From: Priestia koreensis
GTDB lineage: Bacteria > Bacillota > Bacilli > Bacillales > Bacillaceae_H
Assembly (NCBI RefSeq): GCF_001274935.1
Contig: NZ_LILC01000023.1
Span: 336,501-400,500 of the forward strand
Reading direction: 5' to 3'
Length of the DNA stretch: 64,000 nt
The notes beneath the pieces are model-generated. The model worked only from the letters and a program-made list of their open reading frames with translations. It did no database searches and had not been told where the DNA came from. The position numbers and the translations under genes were made by a program. Of this stretch, positions 37,312-46,542 are shown in pieces (positions within the stretch are counted from its first letter, which is position 1; each line of letters opens with the position of its first letter).

Positions 37312-37953
37312 TTATCTTTCTTCTGTTAAAACCCCCGTTACCACAAGACGCTTCAAATGCGTTTTCTTTTTACGGTCAAAATCACCGGTACAAGTAATTA
37401 AATTGAGCTTTCTTTGTTGACTAAAACCAAATATCGCAGGAATGGGTGCATCATCATACGGATAGGATTTCTTCTCCTGAACAATAAACGTAAGCTCTTC
37501 ACCACTTTTTCCGGAAACAATAATCTTGTCTCCAGGCTTGATCCTTTTCAAATCAAAAAATACGGATGGTCCTGTCTTGTTGTCAACATGTCCAGCTATA
37601 ACAGCATTACCCTGTTCCCCTGGCTGAGCCCCGTTTTCATACCATGCAGTCCGTTTGTCATCAGAGGGGAGCTCCATTTTACCATGTGAAGTAAGCCCTA
37701 CGGATTCAACATCAGCGCGTATACCTAAAGACGGGATACTAATTCGAACCGGTTTAACCCCTTTTGCTTCAGCCTGCTTCATTGGTTTCAAGTTTGTAGG
37801 TGCTTGATCAGATGCCATCGAAACAGCAGAAGCTTGTTCGACCTTGGTATCGTTTACATCAGATACTGGCTCCTTACTAGCCTGAGAACATCCTGCCAAT
37901 AAGAGAACAAGAGCTGCCATTTTAATGACTGCTTGCTTTTTTCTTAATTCCAT
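37312..37953 (-). CDS. class F sortase
   Basis: 213 residues. An N-terminal lipobox-like segment (AALVLLLAGCSQ) suggests membrane anchoring. Sortase core: catalytic His in VIAGHVDNKTG, Cys in LNLITCTGDFD, Arg in HLKRLVVTG. Class F sortases attach wall proteins to peptidoglycan through their C-terminal sorting signal. The gene starts 32 bases inside the end of the DUF4397 gene, whose product carries an MPKTG signal, so that protein is the probable substrate. Confidence 0.88.
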   Translation of the reverse strand: MELRKKQAVIKMAALVLLLAGCSQASKEPVSDVNDTKVEQASAVSMASDQAPTNLKPMKQAEAKGVKPVRISIPSLGIRADVESVGLTSHGKMELPSDDKRTAWYENGAQPGEQGNAVIAGHVDNKTGPSVFFDLKRIKPGDKIIVSGKSGEELTFIVQEKKSYPYDDAPIPAIFGFSQQRKLNLITCTGDFDRKKKTHLKRLVVTGVLTEER

Positions 37954-38737
37954 ATGCCATCAGAGCACCTAATCCAAGGATTGCTGCCGCTGCTACTGGT
38001 AGGTAGTTGTGTGATTGAGTGTCAGCTGTTCCACCCATTCCCGTCTTCGGCATTTCAGAAGGCATCATAGCTGGGTCAGCTAGTACTAATGCTTCAAGAG
38101 CTGGTTCGCCTTTTGCAAGTCCGACTGCAATGACAGTATAAGACATATTCGCCTTTAGCTCTGTTCCTGCAAGATCAAGAACCACGTCTTTTGTTCCCGC
38201 ACCTCTTACTTCAAGATCATAAGATCCAGGATCTACTTCTAAGTACTGTGTTACTCCTTTAAATTCTGCTCCAGGGAAAAGGACATCCCCACCTTTAACG
38301 GCTACATCAACTGCAGGTGCATCTGGTGAAAAATGTGCAACGCGAACTTTTGACTTTCCTTTTGTTACATTTAAATCGTCGTTTAATACTTTTAGTTCAA
38401 GAGAATCAAGTTTGTTAATGGCTGCTACCGTATAAGCCATACCAGCTTCCACGGTTAAATTAGATGAGATAACGGGCTTACCGTCAGCAACTGTTCCTGC
38501 CGCAAAGACTTCAACTTTATGTTCTCCCGCTGGAAGCATCATGTAGTCTGTAGCAGCTTTAAATGCAGCGCCTTCAACAACTGTTTTCCCGTCAACCACA
38601 ACATCAACTGCCGGAGCGTCCGGAGAAGCATGAACGATTCGAACCATTGCATCATTTCCGGCCGCAGAAGCACCAGCCCCTGTTCCGAATACCAATAATA
38701 AAACCATTGCCGCCATTACTGAAAAGATTTTTTTCAT
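37922..38737 (-). CDS. cell-wall anchored protein with two DUF4397 repeats
   Basis: 271 residues. Signal peptide (MKKIFSVMAAMVLLLVFGTG). Two DUF4397 repeats of about 95 residues, each starting with the VRIVHASPDAPAVDV or VRVAHFSPDAPAVDV motif. The C-terminus is a sorting signal: MPKTG, then a hydrophobic helix (LPVAAAAILGLGALMAYGI) and KKK. The motif has Met where most substrates have Leu. It is anchored presumably by the overlapping class F sortase. AGGAG precedes the ATG. Confidence 0.9.
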   Translation of the reverse strand: MKKIFSVMAAMVLLLVFGTGAGASAAGNDAMVRIVHASPDAPAVDVVVDGKTVVEGAAFKAATDYMMLPAGEHKVEVFAAGTVADGKPVISSNLTVEAGMAYTVAAINKLDSLELKVLNDDLNVTKGKSKVRVAHFSPDAPAVDVAVKGGDVLFPGAEFKGVTQYLEVDPGSYDLEVRGAGTKDVVLDLAGTELKANMSYTVIAVGLAKGEPALEALVLADPAMMPSEMPKTGMGGTADTQSHNYLPVAAAAILGLGALMAYGIKKKASSH

Positions 38738-39226
38738 TTTTCCACTCCTCGTAGGTTTTTTTTAGGGGACGTTCGTCCTGTACTAAATATAAACAAAACT
38801 TATACAAAATGTAAACGCTTTAGATGCTGTGAATGTGCTGAAGAAGTTTTTTAAGCTTTTTTAGACATCGAAACAACGAATTTATACCTTTTAAATATTA
38901 TGTAAGAATAGTATCTAATGTTGGTGAATTATTTTCTCTAACTATATTTTCCATGATAACCATAGAAAAAAGCCAATAGCTCTAATGCCATTGACTCTAA
39001 CTTTTAAAGTATTACTCCTACGCTCTGCGGACACCTTAAAATAAAAAGCACCTCTGCCTACTTCAGGCGATCAAGTGCTTTGCATCCGTCTATTTTCTTA
39101 GGTAAGCCTAATTTTCCACATTATATCTTTTGTTACCGCTCAGAGAACTACACGGTACTATTATAAGCGCTCAATTCTTAAACAAACCAGCCTGTTGGTT
39201 CATTATTCTCAATTCAAAGTTCGTTT
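38738..39226. other. intergenic region at the left edge of the immunity array
   Basis: About 490 bases, AT-rich. It includes the promoter region of the DUF4397-sortase operon at its left side and a family A terminator repeat (39044-39082) at its right side. I see no gene. Confidence 0.45.
39044..39082 (-). repeat. family A terminator repeat, copy 1
   Basis: AAAAAGCAC paired with GTGCTTT across about 20 bases. The same design recurs near 41721, 48028, 52579, 57315 and 60407, always on the 3' side of a minus-strand immunity-type gene. Confidence 0.65.
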
Positions 39227-39478
39227 TTATGACTCAAAAGCTGTTCTTTCTGGAAAATCCCTACCTTCTCTAAGCAGACATACCGCCAGTCTTCGAGAAG
39301 CTCGATCATAATAAAACTTAGCTGGAATATTTGGATGTGCGATAGGCTCTAAATCAGAAAATTTCTTACTTACTTTATTTAGTTGTATTTTACCCATCAT
39401 GTTTTCATTTGGTCCAAAACTGTAGATGACAATCTCATCATTCTCATATTCTTTTAATAACAGCACATACGCACCCAA
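39227..39478 (-). CDS. small immunity-type protein of unknown family, 83 aa
   Basis: Product begins MGAYVLLLKEYENDEIVIYS, soluble. No family recognised. It sits at the left end of the immunity array, with a family A terminator on its 3' side. Confidence 0.5.
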   Translation of the reverse strand: MGAYVLLLKEYENDEIVIYSFGPNENMMGKIQLNKVSKKFSDLEPIAHPNIPAKFYYDRASRRLAVCLLREGRDFPERTAFES

Positions 39479-39742
39479 AAATTATTTCTCCCTGCACAAA
39501 TTTCACAAACGTTCTTATACTTATTCTTCTACTCGGTCATTAGTTATTTTAATTAATGATTCAACAAGTCATCTGTCATCCTTCACTTTTCGCTGACTTA
39601 AAGTCATTGGAAAAGTGACCATAAGCATTTATTCAATGAAATTATTTCAGCTTATGCCCCCTTATTACTTGTACATTTGTCTAATAATAGTGTGTGCTTT
39701 AATTAGAGCTAGATTAAAAACTTGAAAAGTTTTATCATGATA

Positions 39743-40039
39743 TTATTTTGTGTGAAGAGATTTTCTTATTTGCTCAATAACCTGACATAACCACTGAATT
39801 GGTTCTAAACCAGCGGGAAAATACACGCCATCTGCACAAGACTGAATGTATTCATTCTTTTCTATCTCTGAACATTCACCGTCAATAAAATCTGTTAAAA
39901 AGACAATAGCAGATTCCAAATACTCTTTACTTCCCTCTGTTAACAGTTGTTATAGAGCCTGTTCTGGTGAGTCAATATCTTGATGAAAATTTCCAGCCAA
40001 GAATTGAAAAACAGGTTCTCCTAGTTTGTTAGAAGACAA
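39743..40039 (-). pseudogene. CdiI-type immunity gene with a premature stop
   Basis: TTG at 40039 after GAGGTG begins [20 protein letters not shown], then [12 protein letters not shown] (39952-39950), and the same frame continues [20 protein letters not shown] to [20 protein letters not shown] and a normal stop. The N-terminal [13 protein letters not shown] pattern resembles contact-dependent inhibition immunity proteins (CdiI_2-like). A single nonsense codon splits the frame, so it is decayed. Confidence 0.6.
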
Positions 40040-40068
40040 TATAACACCTCATCCTTTGCTATTACTCC

Positions 40069-40556
40069 TTACAGCCCATTAGAACATAATTCCCTTATCT
40101 CTTCCTTTGGTTTACCTTTTAAGATCGTTTTCCCAAACGACATTTGGAGAATAAGATACACCAATCCGATCCTCATCAAAACTCGGTATAGCTATTACTT
40201 GAGCCGTCTCTAAATATTTTTGAGTGTAACCAATTATCAAGCAATGTATCACTATCAGCACTCAAAGGATCCTTTAAAAGATCTATGCAAATACCGCCCC
40301 AAGACAATTCTGATACAACACCTGGACTATTTAACAATAAATCTTTACCAAACATGTCCAATATACGACCACCAAAATATGTTTTAGCTCCTAAAGCTAA
40401 AGGACCGTTGGGACAAAACTCCACTGGTATCGGTAGTGAAGAAATATTCATCCACACTAGTAAACCTTCACATTCCGTATTCCATGGATAAGGTACTGGC
40501 CAACACATTTGCGCTGTTCCTGCATGACTACAGCTATGAAAGAATTTATTTTTCAA
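40069..40556 (-). pseudogene. frameshifted cassette gene of unknown family
   Basis: The frame from 40556 reads PLALGAKTYFGGRILDMFGK, DLLLNSPGVVSELSWGGICI, LLDNWLHSKIFRDG and then loses sense. The next frame gives AQVIAIPSFDEDRIGVSYSP and NVVWENDLK, and a third gives GKPKEEIRELCSNGL to TAA at 40071-40069. The continuity of sensible peptide across three frames points to two indels in one gene of about 160 residues. Family unknown; immunity or toxin tip cannot be decided. Confidence 0.5.
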
Positions 40557-41052
40557 CTTCTACTATTAAACTTTCCAAATGCAAAATATCTTTATTTAGT
40601 TCATTGTTTAATACCTTTAACTCTTCAATGTATAACTTAGTTTTATTTACTACTTCCGTTTTAAGGATCTCATAACTAATTCGTTTATCTTTCCAATACT
40701 GGTGGATTAAATTTGGCATTTCCTTTGTTTCGATTGCTCCACTTCCTTCAGGTTTATCAGCCGTAACTTTACTCATGTTCACTAAACTTTTTTCTTTTAA
40801 CAGTTCAATCCAAATCTTAGGCTTTTCAATATCACTGATTAAAACATAATTTTCAGTTTTCAAAATCAATACTGCTTCTAAAAAATAATTCAACCACCAA
40901 TAAATAGAAACTGAAAACTCATCAATATTTTCAGTGATTAATATACCGTAGGTTTCATCACAAATTTCAAATTGGAAATACCCATCTGCCCCATTGATCT
41001 CCTTTTCCACTGCCCCATCATTTTCAAATATTTTAAAACTAATGTTGAACAT
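40546..41052 (-). CDS. immunity-type protein of unknown family, 168 aa
   Basis: ATG at 41052 follows AAGGTGAAAAT. The product begins MFNISFKIFENDGAVEKEIN, with a middle stretch WWLNYFLEAVLILKTENYVL and a C-terminal coiled coil (LYIEELKVLNNELNKDILHL). No named family recognised. Intact, with good start signals, lying between YezG-type and decayed cassette genes. Confidence 0.6.
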   Translation of the reverse strand: MFNISFKIFENDGAVEKEINGADGYFQFEICDETYGILITENIDEFSVSIYWWLNYFLEAVLILKTENYVLISDIEKPKIWIELLKEKSLVNMSKVTADKPEGSGAIETKEMPNLIHQYWKDKRISYEILKTEVVNKTKLYIEELKVLNNELNKDILHLESLIVEVEK

Positions 41053-41094
41053 TATTTTCACCTTTCTCATCATCACTTCATCGTTTAGATTCGG

Positions 41095-41580
41095 TTAGTT
41101 CGGTTTTTTCTGTTCTTCAAATTTCTTCATTCTCTCCATTAAATCTAGTTGTTCTTTGTTTTTACTTATGTATTTATACTCAAAATAGTCAATTCGATCT
41201 GTTGGACCAAATTCACTTTCGTACCAATTTGTATAATCAAAATGGATTGTTAGTTTTCCTACTGAATTAAGTAATAGTGTCACAGAAAACCAAGGTTGTT
41301 GGTCATTATCAATAAATATCTGCTGCAATTTAGCTGTTAATTCAAACAATTTATGAAGTTCCTTGTCATAGACACTTTCCTCTATTAGATACATATATGG
41401 GATATCATGAGAATACACTGATTCATTGCTGTCAATAGGCGTAAAAAAGAAGAAGACACCGCCATTTTTATCCTTTACTTCACTATTCAAATAAAGATTG
41501 CTCCATTTAATTGGGATTATATCATCAATTTGTTGAACGATCTGTCTATACAGTTCATTTAGTTCAGTTTCAAAATTCAT
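41095..41580 (-). CDS. YezG/EsaG-like immunity protein (DUF600)
   Basis: 161 residues. Pattern of the YezG/EsaG family: MNFETELNELYRQIVQQIDD, IIPIKWSNLYLNSEV, FFFFTPIDSNESVYSHDIPY, and TIHFDYTNWYESEFGPTDRI. YezG neutralises the YeeF LXG nuclease in B. subtilis and EsaG neutralises EsaD in S. aureus. No matching toxin is next to it, so it is an orphan. A frameshifted paralogue lies at 44320-44794. AGGAGG before the ATG. Confidence 0.85.
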   Translation of the reverse strand: MNFETELNELYRQIVQQIDDIIPIKWSNLYLNSEVKDKNGGVFFFFTPIDSNESVYSHDIPYMYLIEESVYDKELHKLFELTAKLQQIFIDNDQQPWFSVTLLLNSVGKLTIHFDYTNWYESEFGPTDRIDYFEYKYISKNKEQLDLMERMKKFEEQKKPN

Positions 41581-41720
41581 TTCCGTAACCTCCTCACTTA
41601 TGTTGTATCACTAATCTGTACTTGTTTTTTTCCTTCATTTAACTAGTTAATTAAGTCGCTTCTAATTAACTAGTTCTATTACCAACTATTTTTCGCGGTG
41701 CTCAACTAATTCCATGATAT

Positions 41721-41765
41721 GAAAAAAAGCACTTGATACTTAGATTCTGAATCAAGTACTAGCTT
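41721..41765 (-). repeat. family A terminator repeat, copy 2
   Basis: AAAAAAAGCACTTGAT pairs with ATCAAGTACT. On the 3' side of the gene at 41795. Confidence 0.65.
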
Positions 41766-41794
41766 TGATTTCCCCCCTCCATTTTTTTATACAT

Positions 41795-42280
41795 TTATAG
41801 AACTATATCTTGATATCCTACCTCTTCTACAACTTCATCTTCAATTTTTATACCCAATCCATCCTCCATTTCCCAAGACACATCGCACAATAACCCCAAT
41901 CTTCTCTTACCATTCTTCCTTACTCTTCTTACAATTAATTCAGTAGGCTTTACTAATTCTGCTAATCTAGTTAAAAAATCTATCTTAGGAGCAATTTTAT
42001 TTTCTTGTAATTCCTCTTCTAATATTTCTCTATATTCATCGACATTCTCATTATAGTACGCATAAACTTCCTTCTCGGCCTCGCTTATAATATAGTTCAT
42101 ACTTTGAACAAAATTACGAAAAGCATCTCTTTGTACATTTGAAAAATCAGCGTCTTCATGTCCATCAACACTCAACCATATTTTTCTCTCCACATTAAAC
42201 ATTTTAATAGTCATTTCGCCTCGCCAAAATTTTTTTTCATATTCAAGTTCTCCAAACAATTCATCATGAATCCTCGTCAC
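41795..42280 (-). CDS. immunity-type protein, paralogue of the gene at 57633 (DUF6985-like)
   Basis: 161 residues from GTG at 42280, nine bases after GGGAGG; this start gives MTRIHDELFGELEYE, matching the paralogue's MKINDVVFGELEYN. Both share a mid-length helical region and a C-terminus of the form DVSWEMEDGLGIKI / DCTWDTENGLGLRL followed by EVGYQDI. I place it tentatively in a DUF6985-like immunity family. The paralogue at 57633 follows an HNH nuclease tip, so this one may protect against a related toxin now lost. Confidence 0.65.
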   Translation of the reverse strand: MTRIHDELFGELEYEKKFWRGEMTIKMFNVERKIWLSVDGHEDADFSNVQRDAFRNFVQSMNYIISEAEKEVYAYYNENVDEYREILEEELQENKIAPKIDFLTRLAELVKPTELIVRRVRKNGKRRLGLLCDVSWEMEDGLGIKIEDEVVEEVGYQDIVL

Positions 42281-42327
42281 TGTATTCATCCTCCCAACAT
42301 CAATGACTTTAATTTGCACTCCACATA

Positions 42328-42618
42328 TTACTGATAAACGACTTTATATTTCCGATGTGGATATTGTTCGTTAAAATCATTTAAGAGGTTAATAAAGATG
42401 TGCGAATCTCTTGGTAATTTTTCTTCAATGTTTCTCCACCCTCTAAAAATCAAAGTTTCAGGTAATTCAATTAGTCCAGTAATTGCATCCCAGTTCATTC
42501 CATAGAAACAGGGTAATTCAAGGTATTCTTTTAACAAACGATAAAGTTCCGTTGAATTTTGAACGACACTCACATCCAACATGAGCGTATCTTGTTTTCC
42601 TTCATTTTCTTGTGTCAT
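42328..42618 (-). CDS. barstar-like ribonuclease inhibitor
   Basis: 96 residues. Barstar signatures: TELYRLLKEYLELPCFYGMN, then WDAITGLIELPETLIFRGW. Barstar proteins block barnase-type RNases in the cytoplasm. No barnase-like gene is in the window. It lies 47 bases upstream of the 41795 gene in the same direction, so the two immunity genes may be co-transcribed. Confidence 0.85.
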   Translation of the reverse strand: MTQENEGKQDTLMLDVSVVQNSTELYRLLKEYLELPCFYGMNWDAITGLIELPETLIFRGWRNIEEKLPRDSHIFINLLNDFNEQYPHRKYKVVYQ

Positions 42619-43000
42619 TCATACACCGCCTTCTCTCATGTCTTATGAACTGGTTTCCTGTCAATCGCTTAAAGATATCTTTAGATGTTAATCTTTTCAA
42701 TTAGATTAGTCTTCATTCGTTATACAAGCAGCCATGCCCTGGAATAATCTTATTTTCAGTATTAAAAAAGCTGCAAAGCAAGAGCAAATTAAGGTATACG
42801 ACATATAAAAATTTAATGATAAGGATGTCGTTATGAAAGAAAATTGTGCAGGATTTTTCTAAATAGTGGCCTAGAAGTGGGCAATAGATTAGTTATACGG
42901 TGTAGAATATAAAAGTTATTTATAATCATTTTTTCTTTTTTCTATTAAATAACTCCTTTTTCTGATCAGGTGTTTTTCATTTATGGCATTCAATCCCCAC
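42619..43000. other. AT-rich intergenic region
   Basis: About 380 bases between immunity genes. Possible promoter of the barstar gene. No coding frame or repeat stands out. Confidence 0.4.
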
Positions 43001-43510
43001 TTAAAATATATTGATAAAATCTTCTCGTCTTGTTGGGATTTCAGTATTTTCACTCCGATAATTAGTCATAACGGCTGCCATTTGTTCAATTTCTTCTACC
43101 GTAATAAAGCTGGTTTCCACTGCGCTATGTAAGAAAATTGAAATACTATTGATTGAGATACTTTCTAATGACTGCGGTAAATATTTTGCGTTCTCATTTT
43201 TATAGGCTTCCCAAGAAGTATAAGCGACCGCATCAACTAATAACGACCACACTTTAGCCACATTCAAATCTAGTTCCTCCTCGGCAAATTCTGAAATCCC
43301 CGTAAAGTCTGCGCGATCAATAAGCTCATATAGTGCATCTCCAGTAACAGCATGTGATTCAACCCATAACCAACATCTATCCAAAGCTTCTCTTCCATCT
43401 GAATATCGTTCATCATCCTTGCGAATTACAGAAAATATTCTCTCAGCAACTGCTAAAACAAAGCATACTTTAACTTCTTTTGGTAAATTATTGATTGCTA
43501 TATTCTCCAT
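43001..43510 (-). CDS. Imm6-family immunity protein
   Basis: 169 residues. Matches the Imm6 pattern as I remember it: LPKEVKVCFVLAVAERIFSV, ALDRCWLWVESHAVTGDALY, ELIDR, then LLVDAVAYTSWEAYKNENAK and YLPQSLESI. An intact cytoplasmic immunity protein. A remnant of an HNH toxin tip lies about 260 bases downstream. Confidence 0.72.
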   Translation of the reverse strand: MENIAINNLPKEVKVCFVLAVAERIFSVIRKDDERYSDGREALDRCWLWVESHAVTGDALYELIDRADFTGISEFAEEELDLNVAKVWSLLVDAVAYTSWEAYKNENAKYLPQSLESISINSISIFLHSAVETSFITVEEIEQMAAVMTNYRSENTEIPTRREDFINIF

Positions 43511-43649
43511 AATTCCCCCCTATTCCTACTGTACATAAAGTTTCATCTAATTGCTGCACAAAAATGTTGTCTATATCCTTCTTTACCAATTTGTTTACCT
43601 TTACTAAACAAGTATTCACTATCAACATTTTTTACATATCTAGTTTTAC

Positions 43650-43745
43650 TGATTGTACAAGTTGTATTGTTTTAACATCATTCAATTCGTGCTGTGTTAA
43701 TTTTTATTTTTCTCAATATTTTTTATATTCCTATCTTTAATTTAA
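43650..43745 (-). pseudogene. remnant of an HNH toxin C-terminus
   Basis: The minus strand encodes LTQHELNDVKTIQLVQSVK. It matches LTWHELNDVKTIQLVPSV of the toxin tip at 58118-58687, including the DNA around it. Only this end survives, and upstream codons hold stops. A scar of an ancient cassette, showing that the same toxin type was once here. Confidence 0.6.
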
Positions 43746-43767
43746 GTTTAATAATATTTACGAAAGT

Positions 43768-44178
43768 TTATAATTTGTTTTGTTGTAAAAATGTTTTTAA
43801 AATCCTTTCAATAGGTAAACTAGCATTTTTCAGTAATTCCTCTACTTTTTCCTTTATTTGCTTATTAGAAGCAATTATTTTTTTATACTCTTCACCATCA
43901 AAAGAACGTAAAGAATCTATTGCATATTCAGCCACTTCATCACTCTCATTAAGTAAATCTAATAATAAATTAAATCCATATACTCCGTTATCTTCTTCTA
44001 TACAGTAGGCTAATCTAATTTTATAGTTATCATCTCTATCTTTTAATCCTCGAATTAAATTCTCCCAATCAATAGTAGTAAACTCACTCATCAATTCTTG
44101 CACATACATAAATTCATCATCATAAAAATAATTATCTGTGCCATTTTCAGACAATTCTGCATCTACTTTTTCGTACAT
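43768..44178 (-). CDS. HEAT-like immunity-type protein, 136 aa
   Basis: All-helical, with a repeat-like segment DDNYKIRLAYCIEEDNGVYG, FNLLLDLLNESDEVAEYAID, SLRSFD. The spacing resembles a HEAT/ARM pair, as in some Imm30-like proteins, but I am not certain. GAGGAGG precedes the ATG. Intact. Confidence 0.6.
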   Translation of the reverse strand: MYEKVDAELSENGTDNYFYDDEFMYVQELMSEFTTIDWENLIRGLKDRDDNYKIRLAYCIEEDNGVYGFNLLLDLLNESDEVAEYAIDSLRSFDGEEYKKIIASNKQIKEKVEELLKNASLPIERILKTFLQQNKL

Positions 44179-44244
44179 TCACTTTCCTCCTCTATTTACT
44201 AAAACAGAGAATTTTAGATACTTTATCATCTCATTCAGTTCTAC

Positions 44245-44281
44245 CAAAAAATCTTGAAAGGCATTTAACCAATTAAAGTTG
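44245..44281 (-). repeat. family B terminator repeat, copy 1 (diverged)
   Basis: AAAAAATCTTGAAAGGC followed by a degenerate complement. Other copies are near 46300, 54912, 58774 and 63308. It lies on the 3' side of the YezG pseudogene. Confidence 0.5.
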
Positions 44282-44319
44282 CAGGTAAATCACTCAAAAG
44301 TAGCTATTTTCTTCCTACT

Positions 44320-44794
44320 TCAAATACTCTTCTCTTCAAATTTCTTCATTCTCTCCATTAAATCTAGCTGTTCTTTGTTTTGACTTATGTATTTATACTC
44401 AAAATACTTAATTCTATCTGTTGGCCCAAATTCACTATCATGCCAATTTGTATAATCAAAATGGACATTTAATTTACCGGTATCATTTAAGATGAATGTC
44501 ACTGAAAACCAGGGATCTTGGTGATAATTAGTAAAAACTTTTTGAAGTTGGGTAGTGAGTTGAAACAATTTATGTAGTTCTTTATTATAAGCTCTCTTAT
44601 CTATACTATATATTTTTGTAATGTGAAAAGATATGTTGGTCCTCACCTTTGGGCGTAAAAAAGAAAAAAACTCCTCCTTCTCCCTCCTTCACTTCACCAT
44701 TAAAATAAACATTATTCCATTCAGTTGGAATCATATCATCAACCTGCTGTGCAATTTCTTTATATAACTCATTTAATTCTGTTTCAAAACTCAT
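44320..44794 (-). pseudogene. YezG-like immunity gene broken by a frameshift
   Basis: The N-terminal part (MSFETELNELYKEIAQQVDD to FFFFTPKGEDQHIFSHYKNI) stops near 44606. The C-terminal part continues in the next frame with YSIDKRAYNKELHKLFQLTT and NVHFDYTNWHDSEFGPTDRI to FEEKSI. Aligned to the intact YezG at 41095 the join is a single-base indel in an A-rich run near 44620. The two paralogues are very alike, so the second may have decayed because it was redundant. Confidence 0.8.
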
Positions 44795-45259
44795 TGCTAT
44801 CCGTCTCCTAATTTATTAGTAAACACAACTAATTGCTAATCAGTCATATAACTTAAATTTCTATTACTTTCTTATGTCTTGTTCTGTCCTGCTGCCAGTT
44901 AGTCTTACGTCCTTCATCCCTTTATTAACTATTTTATTACCTTCACGCGCTCCTACTCATCTGCTATTATTTTGCTTTCATTAGTGATTTATCTTTATGT
45001 ACAATGCATTTTTTATTATCTCATAAGAAAATCATACCTTCTCTAGGACACATTTTTCTTCTTTGGTGAAGTAATAATTAAATGATTAAGATTGTATATT
45101 TCTCAACCTCTATCTATAGGCTGTTTATGATGAAGTATATATGACGTATGTTTACCATAATGTTCAAGCTGTTTTTGTAATTTGTCTAGCCATTTTTTAT
45201 CATTCGCAAGAAAAAAAGCGTTTCTGGATTAATTCAGAAACGCTTTTACTATTACTTAC
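44795..45259. other. AT-rich intergenic region with a terminator at its right end
   Basis: About 465 bases without a credible gene. The terminator at 45211-45247 belongs to the gene at 45260. Confidence 0.45.
45211..45247. terminator. terminator of the CdiI-like gene at 45260
   Basis: AAAAGCGTTTCTG (45214-45226) and CAGAAACGCTTTT (45235-45247) form a perfect 13-bp stem with flanking A-tract, giving T on the minus strand. Confidence 0.9.
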
Positions 45260-45643
45260 TCAATAAGCATATGTGTTTTTAAGCTTCATCAACAGTTCTT
45301 CAATGATCTCTTTCTTTTCAAAGTTTTTCTCTATGTAAAATTTACATGCAGCACGCAGATATTGGTATAATTCACTATAGCTCACAATATCACAGTCATC
45401 ATCGCTATCCCCAGAATAAAATAAGACCTTATTTTGTCCAAAATAAGATTCATCATCTTTTTCATATTCATCTGAATAAATTACTCCGTTATATTCTCGA
45501 CGCTCCCCCTTTTTATTATTAAAATCTTCTAAACGTTTTACGAAATTATGTCCATTTACATATATGTTTAAAACATCAATAACTGCCGCGTTATTTAAAT
45601 GTTCGCGTTTCATTGTTTTAATAAATTCTTTGTATTTATTCAT
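45260..45643 (-). CDS. CdiI-like ribonuclease-toxin immunity protein
   Basis: 127 residues. The pattern (YNGVIYSDEYEKDDESYFGQ, VSYSELYQYLRAACKFYIEK, KEIIEELLMKLK) resembles Bacillus proteins annotated as ribonuclease toxin immunity CdiI. Acidic central region, as often seen in RNase inhibitors. No cognate toxin adjacent. Own terminator follows. Confidence 0.6.
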   Translation of the reverse strand: MNKYKEFIKTMKREHLNNAAVIDVLNIYVNGHNFVKRLEDFNNKKGERREYNGVIYSDEYEKDDESYFGQNKVLFYSGDSDDDCDIVSYSELYQYLRAACKFYIEKNFEKKEIIEELLMKLKNTYAY

Positions 45644-45723
45644 ATTAATTCACCTACTCTACCTCTTCAGCTTATTCACGCTATAGGCCGACATTTAGGT
45701 ACTCTATCACTGAACTAAAAAAT

Positions 45724-46218
45724 CTAAGAAAGTATTTTTTCTATTTCTTCATCATAATTAGCTACCTTATTAATTTCTATCAACAAAGTATCTTTATCAG
45801 TTGCAGGTTCATAACCAATTATAATTTTTGGAATATCATAATTTTTTTTCAAGTTCACTAGAAAATAGACCAACTGTTTCAACCTTAACTTATGATCGTG
45901 TGTCTCATCCGTTAATATTTCGTTTTTAGGAAAGTTAAATACGATGTCACCATATTGTTCATCAAATGAGAAAACTATTACTACATTTTTTAATAAGATA
46001 CCTAACTTCAATTCCTCTAAAAATATATTTCCTGTACCTTTCGGTGATAAAACTTCTTCTATGTTTTTCACTTCAGAAAAATCCAAATCTTTTTCTGAAA
46101 TATTATCATAAAAATGTGATGATTTAAGTTTTAATGTAGATAATTTAAGCTCTTCATAAATTAATTTATCAATTTTCCCCTTATTAAAATCAGTAAATAT
46201 AATCTCTAAATTTTCCAC
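45724..46218 (-). CDS. immunity-type protein of unknown family, 164 aa
   Basis: Begins MENLEIIFTDFNKGKIDKLI. It contains VVIVFSFDEQYGDIVFNFPK and a helical segment LKQLVYFLVNLKKNYDIPKI. Lysine- and isoleucine-rich, AT-rich codons, no family recognised. Confidence 0.5.
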   Translation of the reverse strand: MENLEIIFTDFNKGKIDKLIYEELKLSTLKLKSSHFYDNISEKDLDFSEVKNIEEVLSPKGTGNIFLEELKLGILLKNVVIVFSFDEQYGDIVFNFPKNEILTDETHDHKLRLKQLVYFLVNLKKNYDIPKIIIGYEPATDKDTLLIEINKVANYDEEIEKILS

Positions 46219-46299
46219 TTACACCCCATCTTCCTTTGTCTTTTTATACATGAATAATGTGTCTATATGTAATTGAATGGTAACCATTTATTTGATACT

Positions 46300-46336
46300 A
46301 AAAAAACTTGAAAGGCATATTTCATTCAAGGTCAGA
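46300..46336 (-). repeat. family B terminator repeat, copy 2
   Basis: AAAAAAACTTGAAAGGC and TTCAAGGT. It lies about 200 bases on the 3' side of the SUKH-4 gene. Confidence 0.5.
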
Positions 46337-46542
46337 AATAGTGAATATTTAGGCTCGCCCTCAAATCCTGTATAGTAGGAATCATTGAGTATTTCTATTT
46401 TCATACTTTACTCCTTCTGACGTCATTTACCTAACGCTTTCATCCTAAAAACAAGGTAAACCGTGATATTATCACTGAAATATTACGGTTGAACCATACA
46501 CTAGCAGCTTCTAAAGGATAACTCTAGACTCTATCACGCAAT

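Noticed and set aside
40285..40675. Plus-strand open frames opposite cassette genes
   Set aside because: No ribosome-binding sites and opposite to all real genes of the array.
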